From assembly GCA_050999295.1 (NCBI GenBank), contig JBPCPI010000150.1:1-17377 (forward strand): a stretch of 17,377 nucleotides of DNA, given 5' to 3'. Every line of letters begins with the position of its first letter. The stretch's first letter is position 1. A program made the position numbers and the translations under genes. Shown here one piece after another: positions 6,747 to 13,489 of this stretch. The stretch is from JACCQS01 sp050999295 (GTDB lineage: Bacteria > Actinomycetota > Actinomycetes > Mycobacteriales > Geodermatophilaceae). The notes under the pieces are model-generated. The model did no database searches. It had not been told where the DNA came from and saw only the letters and a list, made by a program, of their open reading frames with translations.

Positions 6747-6815
6747 CCCCCATGTAGAAACTACTCACAGTCCGGGTAAGACACTACTCACACTCTGTGT
6801 AGGAAGATACTCACA
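6747..6815 (-). repeat. Three 23-bp-period direct repeats upstream of bldN
   Basis: Read on the minus strand, the octamer TGTGAGTA begins at 6815, 6792 and 6769, exactly 23 bases apart each time. Similarity continues beyond the octamer, with TC at positions 12-13 and TAC or ACA soon after in each unit. The array is about 75-145 bases upstream of the bldN start codon and a similar distance before the divergent synthetase gene. Exact spacing near two helical turns suggests same-face binding by a regulator. No coding function is visible here. Confidence 0.85.
6792..6800. promoter_or_regulatory. BldD-box-like palindromic core
   Basis: ACTCTGTGT matches every fixed position of the BldD core AC-n-C-(A/T)-G-n-GT as I recall it from Streptomyces; the outer T and A of the longer consensus are missing. 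It sits within the second of the 23-bp repeats. The third repeat holds another small palindrome, TCACA-CAT-TGTGA (6812-6824). In Streptomyces, BldD represses bldN directly, so a site here is plausible. Confidence 0.45.
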
Positions 6816-6889
6816 CATTGTGACTAGGCGAAAGGCTGCCCTCTCGGCGCTGCCGCGGTGGCGACATCGGCGATCCAGGACGGAGAACA

Positions 6890-8485
6890 ATGGTGCCCGG
6901 TCTCCGGCACAATGTTGCCGATCTCGTGCGGGAGGCCGCTCGGCGCGATCCCAGACATCCCGCCTTGGTGGTGGTGGTGGTGGTGCCGGGGGATCCAGCT
7001 GAGGTTGCCGAGCAGACCGCCGTACTGACCTGGGCCGAACTGGATGCTCAGGTGGACGCCGTCGCCAGCGGCCTGATCCGCCGCGGGCTGCGCCCAGGGG
7101 ACCGGATCGGGGTTCGAATGGCGAACACGTTGAGCTTCCCGGTCGCCTACTTCGCGATCCTGCGCGCGGGCCTGGTCGTCGTACCGGTCAACCCGGCCTA
7201 CACCGCGCGGGAGATGGGTCACCTGCTCACCGACTCCGGCGCACGGCTGGTCCTCAGCGCGCGCGAACTCCCCCCGCCGGTTGGCCTGGACGCCTTCCCC
7301 ATCGACGTGGAGGTTCTCTACGACCTGCCCAACGACGACGAGTCGGCGGATAGCGAATTGGACTCCGTCGGCGGCGACGAGGACCTCGCCGTCCTGATGT
7401 ACACCAGCGGTACCACCGGAGCGCCCAAGGGCGCGATGCTCCCGCATCGGGCTCTGCTGGCTAATCTCGACCAGTGTGCGGCGCTTGACCCAGTGCCGAT
7501 GACCGAGGACGACGTCGTACTCCTGGCCCTTCCGCTGTTCCACATCTACGGACTCAACGCCGCGCTCGGGATGATCGCCCGAACCGGGGCGACCGGCGTC
7601 CTGATGGAGCGCTTCGACGTCGAGGCCAGCCTGAGGCTGATGGCCGAGCACCAGGTGACCAACGTCCCTGGTGCACCGCCGATGTATCTCGCCTGGCTCG
7701 CCCGGGGGGACCGCGAGCAACTCGCCCGCGGGTTCGCAGCGGTGCGCCTGGCGACCTCAGGTGCTGCCCCGCTACCCGGCGACGCTCTGGAATCGATGCG
7801 CACCGAGTTCGGGGTCGACGTCTACGAGGGGTACGGCCTGACCGAGACCGCCCCGGTGCTCACCTCCAACCTGGTCACCAGGCGGATCAAGGCCGGTTCG
7901 ATCGGCCAGGCAATCCCCGGAGTCGAGCTCCGGCTGCTCGAGGACGGCGATTCGCAGGTTGCGGGCTTCGATCCCGACGATCCCTTCGACGACCCGGGGG
8001 AGGAAGGCACCGGAGAGATCCTGGTTCGCGGTCCCAACGTCTTCGTCGGCTACTGGCCCGACGCCTCGGGCGGCCCTGACGTCGAGGGCTGGTTCTCGAC
8101 CGGTGACGTCGCCTATCGCGATGCCGACGGCGATCTGCATCTCGTCGACCGACGTCGTGACCTGATCCTGGTCAGTGGCTTCAACGTCTATCCACGAGAG
8201 GTGGAACTCGTCCTGGCTGGCCATCCCCAGATCGAGGAGGCGGCTGTCCTCGGGGTCGAGAATCCGGTCACCGGGGAGGGCGTACGGGCCATCGTGGTCC
8301 TGTCCGCCGCCGGCGACCTGACCCAGGACGAGGTACTGCAGCACGCCGCCACCCAGCTCGCCCGATTCAAGTGCCCGACGTCCGTGGAGTTCGTGGACGA
8401 GTTACCGCATTCGGTCACCGGAAAGGTCAGCAAGGCACGGCTGCGCGAACTCGGCTTCGCCGACCTCCGCCCAGAGCCGGCCTGA
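6890..8485 (+). CDS. AMP-forming acyl-CoA synthetase (long-chain fatty-acid-CoA ligase-like)
   Basis: A 531-residue adenylate-forming enzyme of normal family length. The nucleotide loop is MYTSGTTGAPKGAM (170-183), the core motif is YGLTET (315-320), the ATP-ribose motif is WFSTGD (401-406), the hinge region is DRRRDLILVSGFNVYPREVE (420-439), and the C-terminal catalytic lysine is Lys512 in VTGKVSK. All essential motifs are intact, so activation of a carboxylic acid as acyl-AMP and transfer to CoA is expected. Chain length cannot be read from the sequence. The ATG at 6890 has GGAG only four bases upstream; a GTG at 6893 has better spacing and would drop one residue. The gene is divergent from bldN and is followed 17 bases later by the glutaredoxin-like gene. 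Confidence 0.9.
   Translation: MVPGLRHNVADLVREAARRDPRHPALVVVVVVPGDPAEVAEQTAVLTWAELDAQVDAVASGLIRRGLRPGDRIGVRMANTLSFPVAYFAILRAGLVVVPVNPAYTAREMGHLLTDSGARLVLSARELPPPVGLDAFPIDVEVLYDLPNDDESADSELDSVGGDEDLAVLMYTSGTTGAPKGAMLPHRALLANLDQCAALDPVPMTEDDVVLLALPLFHIYGLNAALGMIARTGATGVLMERFDVEASLRLMAEHQVTNVPGAPPMYLAWLARGDREQLARGFAAVRLATSGAAPLPGDALESMRTEFGVDVYEGYGLTETAPVLTSNLVTRRIKAGSIGQAIPGVELRLLEDGDSQVAGFDPDDPFDDPGEEGTGEILVRGPNVFVGYWPDASGGPDVEGWFSTGDVAYRDADGDLHLVDRRRDLILVSGFNVYPREVELVLAGHPQIEEAAVLGVENPVTGEGVRAIVVLSAAGDLTQDEVLQHAATQLARFKCPTSVEFVDELPHSVTGKVSKARLRELGFADLRPEPA
6968..6985 (+). repeat. (GTG)6 trinucleotide run inside the synthetase gene
   Basis: Six consecutive GTG codons encode Val27-Val32 near the synthetase N-terminus. 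Perfect codon repeats like this can slip during replication; changes would stay in frame and only alter the length of a hydrophobic strand. Confidence 0.9.
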
Positions 8486-8502
8486 GCGCCGGTGCGGTCG
8501 AA

Positions 8503-8745
8503 GTGACGCCGGCCCCCCGCGTACGGCTCTACACCCGTACCCACTGTCACCTGTGCGACGTGGTGCGAGCCGATCTCAACCGGATCTGCGGGGACCTGGC
8601 CGTCGCATTCGACGAGGTCGACGTCGACACGGACCCGGCCCTGACAGCCGAGTACGGCGACCGCGTGCCGGTCATCGTGGTGGACGGCCGGGAGCACGGC
8701 TGCTTCCAGGTCGAGGAACCCCGCCTGCGCGCCGCCCTTCGCTGA
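8503..8745 (+). CDS. Glutaredoxin family protein
   Basis: An 80-residue thioredoxin-fold protein. The redox motif CHLC is at residues 15-18, directly after the first strand (VRLYTRTH), and the cis-proline segment is DRVPVIVVDGRE. The domain is complete and short, as in small glutaredoxin-like proteins (DUF836-type). A thiol-disulfide role is expected; the partner is unknown. The GTG at 8503 is the only start that begins just before the first strand, and its ribosome-binding site is weak. It lies 17 bases after the synthetase stop, so it is probably cotranscribed with it. In mycobacteria a similar gene lies directly before hemA; here rex comes between them. Confidence 0.85.
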   Translation: MTPAPRVRLYTRTHCHLCDVVRADLNRICGDLAVAFDEVDVDTDPALTAEYGDRVPVIVVDGREHGCFQVEEPRLRAALR

Positions 8746-8770
8746 ACGCCGGCGGAAGCGTTGCTGGACT

Positions 8771-8788
8771 TTGTTCCTGCGTTCACAA
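8771..8788 (+). promoter_or_regulatory. Candidate Rex operator (ROP)
   Basis: The 18-mer TTGTTCCTGCGTTCACAA has the layout of the Streptomyces Rex operator, TTGTGAA-N4-TTCACAA. The right half-site is perfect (7 of 7) and the left keeps TTGT (4 of 7). It lies 46 bases upstream of the rex start. In Streptomyces coelicolor, Rex represses its own rex-hemACD operon from such a site. Confidence 0.6.
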
Positions 8789-8799
8789 GCGGTTACCGT
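8771..8799 (+). promoter_or_regulatory. Candidate promoter for the rex-hem operon
   Basis: TTGTTC (8771-8776) and TACCGT (8794-8799) are separated by 17 bases, an acceptable housekeeping spacing with moderate matches (3 of 6 each). The Rex-operator-like 18-mer overlaps this -35 box and spacer, so bound Rex would block RNA polymerase. Transcription would start about 25-30 bases before the rex start codon. Confidence 0.4.
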
Positions 8800-8833
8800 T
8801 GGGGCTCATCCCGCCGTTAGCACAGGAGTTTTC

Positions 8834-9508
8834 GTGAATGAGCGTCGGCCACGGGAGATTCCTGAGGCCACCGTGGCCCGTCTGGCCGTGTACCTGCGGG
8901 TCCTCACCGGCCTCGTGGATGCCAGCACGGTCACCGTCTCCTCGGAGGAACTCGCGGCCATTGCCGGGGTAAATTCCGCGAAGCTGCGCAAGGACCTGTC
9001 CTACCTCGGCTCGATTGGCACCCGCGGCGTCGGGTACGACGTCACCGTGCTGCGGGAGCGGATCGCGACCTCGCTGGGTCTCTCGGTTCGACGGACCTGC
9101 GTTCTGGTCGGCGTCGGAAATCTTGGGCACGCGTTGGCCGGTTACGCCGGGTTCTCCTCGCGTGGATTCACCTTCGTCGGGTACTTCGACGCCGACCCCG
9201 GTCGGGTGGGTGAACCGATCGCTGACCGGACGATCAGCGACATCTCCGAACTCGAGTCCGTCGTGCAAGAGAACGGGGTCTCGATCGGGGTCATCGCGAC
9301 CCCGGCCGATGCTGCCCAGACGGTCTGCGACCGACTCGTGGATGCCGGCGTGACCAGCATCCTCAACTTCGCGCCCTCGGTGCTCTCCGTTCCGGACAAT
9401 GTCGACGTACGAAAGGTCGACCTCGCCGCCGAGTTGCAGATCCTGTCCTTCCACGAACACCGCAAGAGCCGTGGTCTGGATGACGGACTCGTGGAATCGG
9501 TGGGTTAG
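8834..9508 (+). CDS. rex: Redox-sensing transcriptional repressor Rex
   Basis: A 224-residue Rex protein. The N-terminal winged helix is IPEATVARLAVYLRVL through VTVSSEELAAIAGVNSAKLR and KDLSYLGSIGTRGVGYDV (10-70), which includes the recognition-helix region. The NAD(H)-binding Rossmann motif is VGVGNLGHA (92-100, G93/G95/G98), with the adenosine-binding FDADP at 118-122. The end, LAAELQILSFHEHR, is the family's domain-swapping helix. Rex releases DNA when NADH rises and binds under NAD+-rich conditions. I chose the GTG at 8834 because AGGAG (8824-8828) lies five bases upstream; the longer frame from 8771 would run through the promoter and operator. hemA begins two bases after the stop. Confidence 0.95.
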   Translation: MNERRPREIPEATVARLAVYLRVLTGLVDASTVTVSSEELAAIAGVNSAKLRKDLSYLGSIGTRGVGYDVTVLRERIATSLGLSVRRTCVLVGVGNLGHALAGYAGFSSRGFTFVGYFDADPGRVGEPIADRTISDISELESVVQENGVSIGVIATPADAAQTVCDRLVDAGVTSILNFAPSVLSVPDNVDVRKVDLAAELQILSFHEHRKSRGLDDGLVESVG

Positions 9509-9510
9509 CC

Positions 9511-10869
9511 GTGTCCCTGTTGGTCGTCGGGATCTCGCACCGCAGTGCTCCATTGCACATCGTCGAACGGGCCAGTGTCCCCCCCGAGTGCACCGCCGGT
9601 CTGCTCCGTGCGGTACAGGCGGCCGAGCCGGTCAGCGAAGCGCTGCTGCTGTCCACCTGCAACCGGGTCGAGGTCTACGCCGAGGTCAACCGGTTCCACG
9701 CCGCAGTGACCGAGATCGGCCGGCTGCTGGCCGAGCAGGTCGGCGTCGACCTGGCCGAGCTCGCCGACCACCTATACGTCCACTACGACGAGCCCGCCGT
9801 GGCCCACCTGTTCGGGGTTGCCGCCGGCTTGGACTCCATGGTCGTCGGCGAGACCCAGGTCCTCGGCCAGGTGCGGGCGGCCTACGGACTGGCCCAGGCC
9901 GAGGGCACCATCGGGCGCCGGTTGCACGCCGTGGTCCAGCGAGCGCTGCGCGCCGGTCGGCGGGTCCAGGCCGAGACCGGGATCTCGCTGGCCGGTGCCT
10001 CACTGGTGAGCGTCGCCCTGAACGAGGCCGAGGTCCTGCTGAGCCCGCTATCGCGGGCCCGCACGGTGGTCGTGGGTGCCGGTGCGATGGGCGCGTTGGC
10101 TGGCGCCAGTCTGCGCCGTCGCGGGGTCCGGGCGATCACCATGACCAGCCGGACCCGACAGCACGCCGCGAGGCTCGCGGCCAGTCTCGACGCCGACTGC
10201 GCTGACATCCACAGCCTGGCCGCGGAAGTCGCCGCTGCCGATCTGGTCGTCACCTGTACCGGAGCGGCCGGCATCGTCCTGGACACCCCCCTGGTGGCCG
10301 CCGCACTGGCTTCTCGGGCAGGCCGTCGGCTGGTCATCGTCGACCTGGCGCTGCCTCGCGATGTGGCGCTGGGTGTCAGCCAGCTCGACGGCGTGGACGT
10401 GCTCGACCTCGCGCGGCTCAAGTCGCTGGCCCCTCTCGAGCCCGATGACCGTGACCTGTCCGACGCGCAGATGATCGTGACCGCCGAGGTGGCCGGGCTG
10501 CTCGCCGAACAGCGCGCCGACGAGGTCGCACCGCTGATCTCGGCGCTGCGCGGCCGGGCCCAGGAGGTCGTCGAGAGCGAACTGCGGCGGGTCGCCGGGC
10601 GACTGCCAGACCTCGACCCCACCCAACTCGATGCAGTAGAGAACGCCCTGCGCCGGGTCGCGGACAAACTGCTGCACCAGCCGACGGTCCGAATGAAGGA
10701 ACTCGTCGCCGGGCCGGCCGGTGCCTCCTACACGCCGGTCCTGCGGGCGCTGCTCGGTTTGGACGCCGACGCGATCGACCTCGCGGAAGCCCTTTCGGTG
10801 GACGCGTCGCTGCCCGACCCCGACCGACCTGAGTCGCTGTCGGCGATCCTCCAGGACTATCGCCCATGA
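9511..10869 (+). CDS. hemA: Glutamyl-tRNA reductase
   Basis: A 452-residue HemA that reduces glutamyl-tRNA to glutamate-1-semialdehyde with NADPH, the first committed step of tetrapyrrole synthesis by the C5 route. The nucleophilic Cys50 is in LLSTCNRVEVY, and His99 in AVAHLFGVAAGLDSM is the catalytic histidine. GETQVLGQVR at 113-122 is the family signature, and the NADPH loop is VVGAGAMGALAG (187-198). The C-terminal dimerisation helices (VENALRRVADKLLHQPTVRM) are complete. The GTG at 9511 starts two bases after rex, with GGTGGG six bases upstream inside the end of rex, so the two are translationally coupled. HemA is usually the controlled step; here its expression should follow Rex. Confidence 0.97.
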   Translation: MSLLVVGISHRSAPLHIVERASVPPECTAGLLRAVQAAEPVSEALLLSTCNRVEVYAEVNRFHAAVTEIGRLLAEQVGVDLAELADHLYVHYDEPAVAHLFGVAAGLDSMVVGETQVLGQVRAAYGLAQAEGTIGRRLHAVVQRALRAGRRVQAETGISLAGASLVSVALNEAEVLLSPLSRARTVVVGAGAMGALAGASLRRRGVRAITMTSRTRQHAARLAASLDADCADIHSLAAEVAAADLVVTCTGAAGIVLDTPLVAAALASRAGRRLVIVDLALPRDVALGVSQLDGVDVLDLARLKSLAPLEPDDRDLSDAQMIVTAEVAGLLAEQRADEVAPLISALRGRAQEVVESELRRVAGRLPDLDPTQLDAVENALRRVADKLLHQPTVRMKELVAGPAGASYTPVLRALLGLDADAIDLAEALSVDASLPDPDRPESLSAILQDYRP

Positions 10870-10875
10870 GCGCTC

Positions 10876-11895
10876 ATGGGTAAGGACCCGACGGCCGCCC
10901 TGCGGCTGGGGACCCGGCCGAGCCGGCTGGCCAAGGCCCAGGCGAGTCTGGTTGCCGATTCGATCCGCGCCACTACCGGTCGCGAGGTCACCCTGGTCGA
11001 GATCAGTACGCCTGGCGACACGAGCAGCGCACCGATCACCGAACTGACCACCGTGGGTGTGTTCGTCTCGAGCCTTCGGGCGGCGCTGCTGCGCGGCGAG
11101 ATCGATGTCGCGGTGCACTCGTACAAGGATCTGCCGACCGCACCCCATCCGGGCCTCACCATCGCCGCCGTACCTCCCCGTGAGGACCCACGTGACGTCC
11201 TGGTGGCCAGAGCCGGACGGAACCTGCTCGAACTGCGGCCGGGCTCCCGGGTGGGGACCGGATCGCCGCGCCGTACGGCCCAGCTCAACGCCCTTCAGCT
11301 CGGTTTGGACGTGGTCGGCATCCGCGGCAACGTCGACACCCGACTGGCCAAGGTGGCAGCAGGAGAGTTCGATGCGGTCGTCGTGGCTCGGGCGGGCTTG
11401 GCCCGGCTCGGCCGACTCGACGAGGTGAGCGAGACCCTCGATCCCATCCAGATCCTGCCCGCGCCCGCACAGGGCGCGCTGGCAGTCGAATGCCCAGCCG
11501 ATGACGCCGACGTCCTGGGCGTGTTGGCCGCACTCGACGACCCCGGCTCGCACGCCACGGTGCTGGCCGAACGGGCCCTGCTCGCCGCACTGGAAGCCGG
11601 CTGCACCGCCCCGGTCGGTGCGTTGTGCGATCTCGCCGAAGGCGAAGCAGGACCGGAGTTGTTCCTTCGCGCCAATGTCACAGCGATCAACGGCAGCGCC
11701 GCCGTTCGGTCCTCGGCCTCCCGATCACCCGATCAGGCAGTCGAACTCGGTCGCCTGCTGGCAGCCGAATTGCTCGACCTCGGTGCCGGGGAACTCCTCG
11801 GCACCGAGCTACTGGAACCGTCTCGGAGCCGACCACGGCTCGGGGGGAACACGGGGGGCGCTGCCCCCCGTGCGTCAGGAATGAGGAACAGGTAA
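10876..11895 (+). CDS. hemC: Porphobilinogen deaminase (hydroxymethylbilane synthase)
   Basis: A 339-residue HemC that condenses four porphobilinogen units into hydroxymethylbilane. LRLGTRPSRLAKAQA opens domain 1. The catalytic aspartate is Asp85 in VHSYKDLPT (leucine is commoner than tyrosine there). GTGSPRRTAQL binds substrate carboxylates, and Cys243 in LEAGCTAPVGA carries the dipyrromethane cofactor. The ATG at 10876 begins six bases after hemA. After the expected end near LLGTELLE the frame continues about 25 more residues, partly encoded by a GC hairpin at 11850-11872; this tail is absent from typical HemC and looks acquired. Its stop overlaps the hemD start in TAATG. Confidence 0.96.
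   Translation: MGKDPTAALRLGTRPSRLAKAQASLVADSIRATTGREVTLVEISTPGDTSSAPITELTTVGVFVSSLRAALLRGEIDVAVHSYKDLPTAPHPGLTIAAVPPREDPRDVLVARAGRNLLELRPGSRVGTGSPRRTAQLNALQLGLDVVGIRGNVDTRLAKVAAGEFDAVVVARAGLARLGRLDEVSETLDPIQILPAPAQGALAVECPADDADVLGVLAALDDPGSHATVLAERALLAALEAGCTAPVGALCDLAEGEAGPELFLRANVTAINGSAAVRSSASRSPDQAVELGRLLAAELLDLGAGELLGTELLEPSRSRPRLGGNTGGAAPRASGMRNR
11850..11872 (+). repeat. Perfect 10-bp inverted repeat at the hemC 3' end
   Basis: CACGGGGGGC (11850-11859) and GCCCCCCGTG (11863-11872) pair perfectly around a three-base GCT loop. The hairpin lies within the last codons of hemC, 22 bases before the hemD start. The six-G run also repeats just upstream (11841-11846), followed by AACA. It could be a REP-like palindromic insertion, or an RNA hairpin affecting hemC/hemD coupling or message processing. 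Confidence 0.8.
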
Positions 11896-13472
11896 TGAAA
11901 CGCGGGCACAAGTTCACCGGCCGCATCGTGATCGTCGGGGCCGGCCCCGGAGATGCCGATCTACTCACCGCGCGGGCGAGCGCCGGGCTGAGTTCGGCCG
12001 ACACGGTCCTGCACGACGCGGACGTCAGCACAGCCGTGCTCCAGCGACTGGCGCAGGTGCGACCAGATCTCGAGGTGCACCCTGCCGTGGGTGACCCGGC
12101 CGAGGTCGCGAAGACGGCGATCACTGTGGCCAAGGGGGGCCAGACCGTGGCGAGGTTGGTCGCCGGTGACCCGTTCACCAACGATGCTGTGGTCAAGGAG
12201 ATCCTCGCTATCGCCCGTACGGTCGTGCCCTACGACGTGATCCCGGGAGTCGCGATCTCGACGGCCATACCCGCCTATGCCGGCGTACCGCTCGGTTCCA
12301 CGCACACCGCTGCAGACGTACGTACCGGAATCTCGGTGGCGGGGCTGGCGGTTGCTCCGATGCCGTTGGTGCTGCAGGCCACCGGCGAGATCGTCGCCGA
12401 CACGGCGCGCGAGCTGGTGGAGGCGGGCCTGTCCGGATCCACCCCGGCGTGTGTCACCGTCGACGGGTCGTTGTCCAGCCAGTTCAGCCAGGTCGGCTCA
12501 CTCGACGAGCTTGCCGCCGGGGCGTGGCCGAGCAGCCGGAACGGACCGGTCGTCGTCACCGTCGGGGCGGAGGTGGACAAGCGGGCCCGACTGTCCTGGT
12601 GGGAGAGCCGGCCGCTGTTCGGCTGGCGGGTGCTCGTCCCACGCACCCGTGAGCAGGCCGGCGACATGAGCGAGCGGCTGTGCTCCTACGGTGCGGTGCC
12701 GGTGGAGGTTCCGACGATCGCCGTCGAGCCGCCGCGTACGCCGGCCCAGATGGATCGCGCGATCCGCGGCCTGGTCACCGGACGGTACGGCTGGATCGTG
12801 TTCACCTCCGTCAACGCGGTGCGCGCCGTACGGGAGAAGTTCGCGGAGCTGGGGCTGGACGCTCGCGCCTTCGCCGGAGTCAAGGTCGCCTGCGTGGGAG
12901 AGATGACTGCCGAGGCGGTCCGGGACTTCGGGATCACTCCGGAACTGTTGCCCTCCGGTGACCAGTCCAGTCTTGGTCTGCTCGCGGACTTCCCGCCCTA
13001 CGACGATGTCCTCGATCCGCTCGACCGGGTTCTGTTGCCCCGAGCTGACATCGCCACCGAGACCCTCACCGCCGGCCTGCAGGAGCGCGGCTGGGAGGTC
13101 GACGACGTGACGGCCTACCGGACCGTACGTGCCGCCCCTCCGCCGGCGGCGATCCGCGAAGCCATCAAGGGCGGCGGGTTCGACGCGGTGTGCTTCACCT
13201 CGTCGTCGACTGTGCGCAACCTGGTCGGTATCGCCGGTAAGCCCAACAGCCGGACTGTCGTGGCCTGCATCGGTCCGCAAACTGCTGCCACCGCAACCGA
13301 GTTCGGGCTGCGAGTCGACGTACGGCCAGAGACTGCCGGTGTCCTGCAGTTGGTTGACGCGCTGGCCGAACACGCGCTGGCCGAACGGGAGAACGGTGGC
13401 AGTGGCGACGGCCGCGGCAAGGACATCGCTCCGCCGCCGCGCACCCGGAGCCGGTCTGCCCCAAGAGGCTGA
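11895..13472 (+). CDS. hemD: Uroporphyrinogen-III synthase with N-terminal methyltransferase-like domain
   Basis: A 525-residue two-domain protein. Residues 10-225 resemble uroporphyrinogen-III C-methyltransferase (VGAGPGDADLLT at 14-25, VIPGVAISTAIPAYAGVPL at 115-133). Residues 240-490 are HemD: FGWRVLVPRTREQA, VTGRYGWIVFTSVNAVRAV, PRADIATETL and CFTSSSTVRNLVGIAG. HemD closes and inverts hydroxymethylbilane to uroporphyrinogen III. The methyltransferase half is degenerate: the usual YDxLV reads LHDADVS, the GDPxxFGRG block reads GDPFTNDAVV, and the THR after the PAYAG motif is missing. It may be structural, not catalytic. Streptomyces and mycobacterial HemD share this architecture. The ATG at 11895 overlaps the hemC stop (TAATG), with GAGG upstream. 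Confidence 0.93.
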   Translation: MKRGHKFTGRIVIVGAGPGDADLLTARASAGLSSADTVLHDADVSTAVLQRLAQVRPDLEVHPAVGDPAEVAKTAITVAKGGQTVARLVAGDPFTNDAVVKEILAIARTVVPYDVIPGVAISTAIPAYAGVPLGSTHTAADVRTGISVAGLAVAPMPLVLQATGEIVADTARELVEAGLSGSTPACVTVDGSLSSQFSQVGSLDELAAGAWPSSRNGPVVVTVGAEVDKRARLSWWESRPLFGWRVLVPRTREQAGDMSERLCSYGAVPVEVPTIAVEPPRTPAQMDRAIRGLVTGRYGWIVFTSVNAVRAVREKFAELGLDARAFAGVKVACVGEMTAEAVRDFGITPELLPSGDQSSLGLLADFPPYDDVLDPLDRVLLPRADIATETLTAGLQERGWEVDDVTAYRTVRAAPPPAAIREAIKGGGFDAVCFTSSSTVRNLVGIAGKPNSRTVVACIGPQTAATATEFGLRVDVRPETAGVLQLVDALAEHALAERENGGSGDGRGKDIAPPPRTRSRSAPRG

Positions 13473-13489
13473 GGAAAGGGGATCGATCC

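Noticed and set aside
8771..8833. Rex start at 8771 (TTG)
   Set aside because: It would translate the promoter and operator region. The GTG at 8834 has a strong AGGAG five bases upstream and gives the normal Rex length.
10048..11553. Long open frame of 501 codons on the minus strand
   Set aside because: It lies wholly opposite hemA and hemC, whose catalytic residues are all in place. Its product is Arg/Gly/His-rich without any domain; it is a by-product of high GC content.
11625..11894. Extended N-terminus for HemD starting inside hemC
   Set aside because: The extra residues are hemC sequence in another frame. The ATG at 11895 in TAATG sits just before the first conserved strand.
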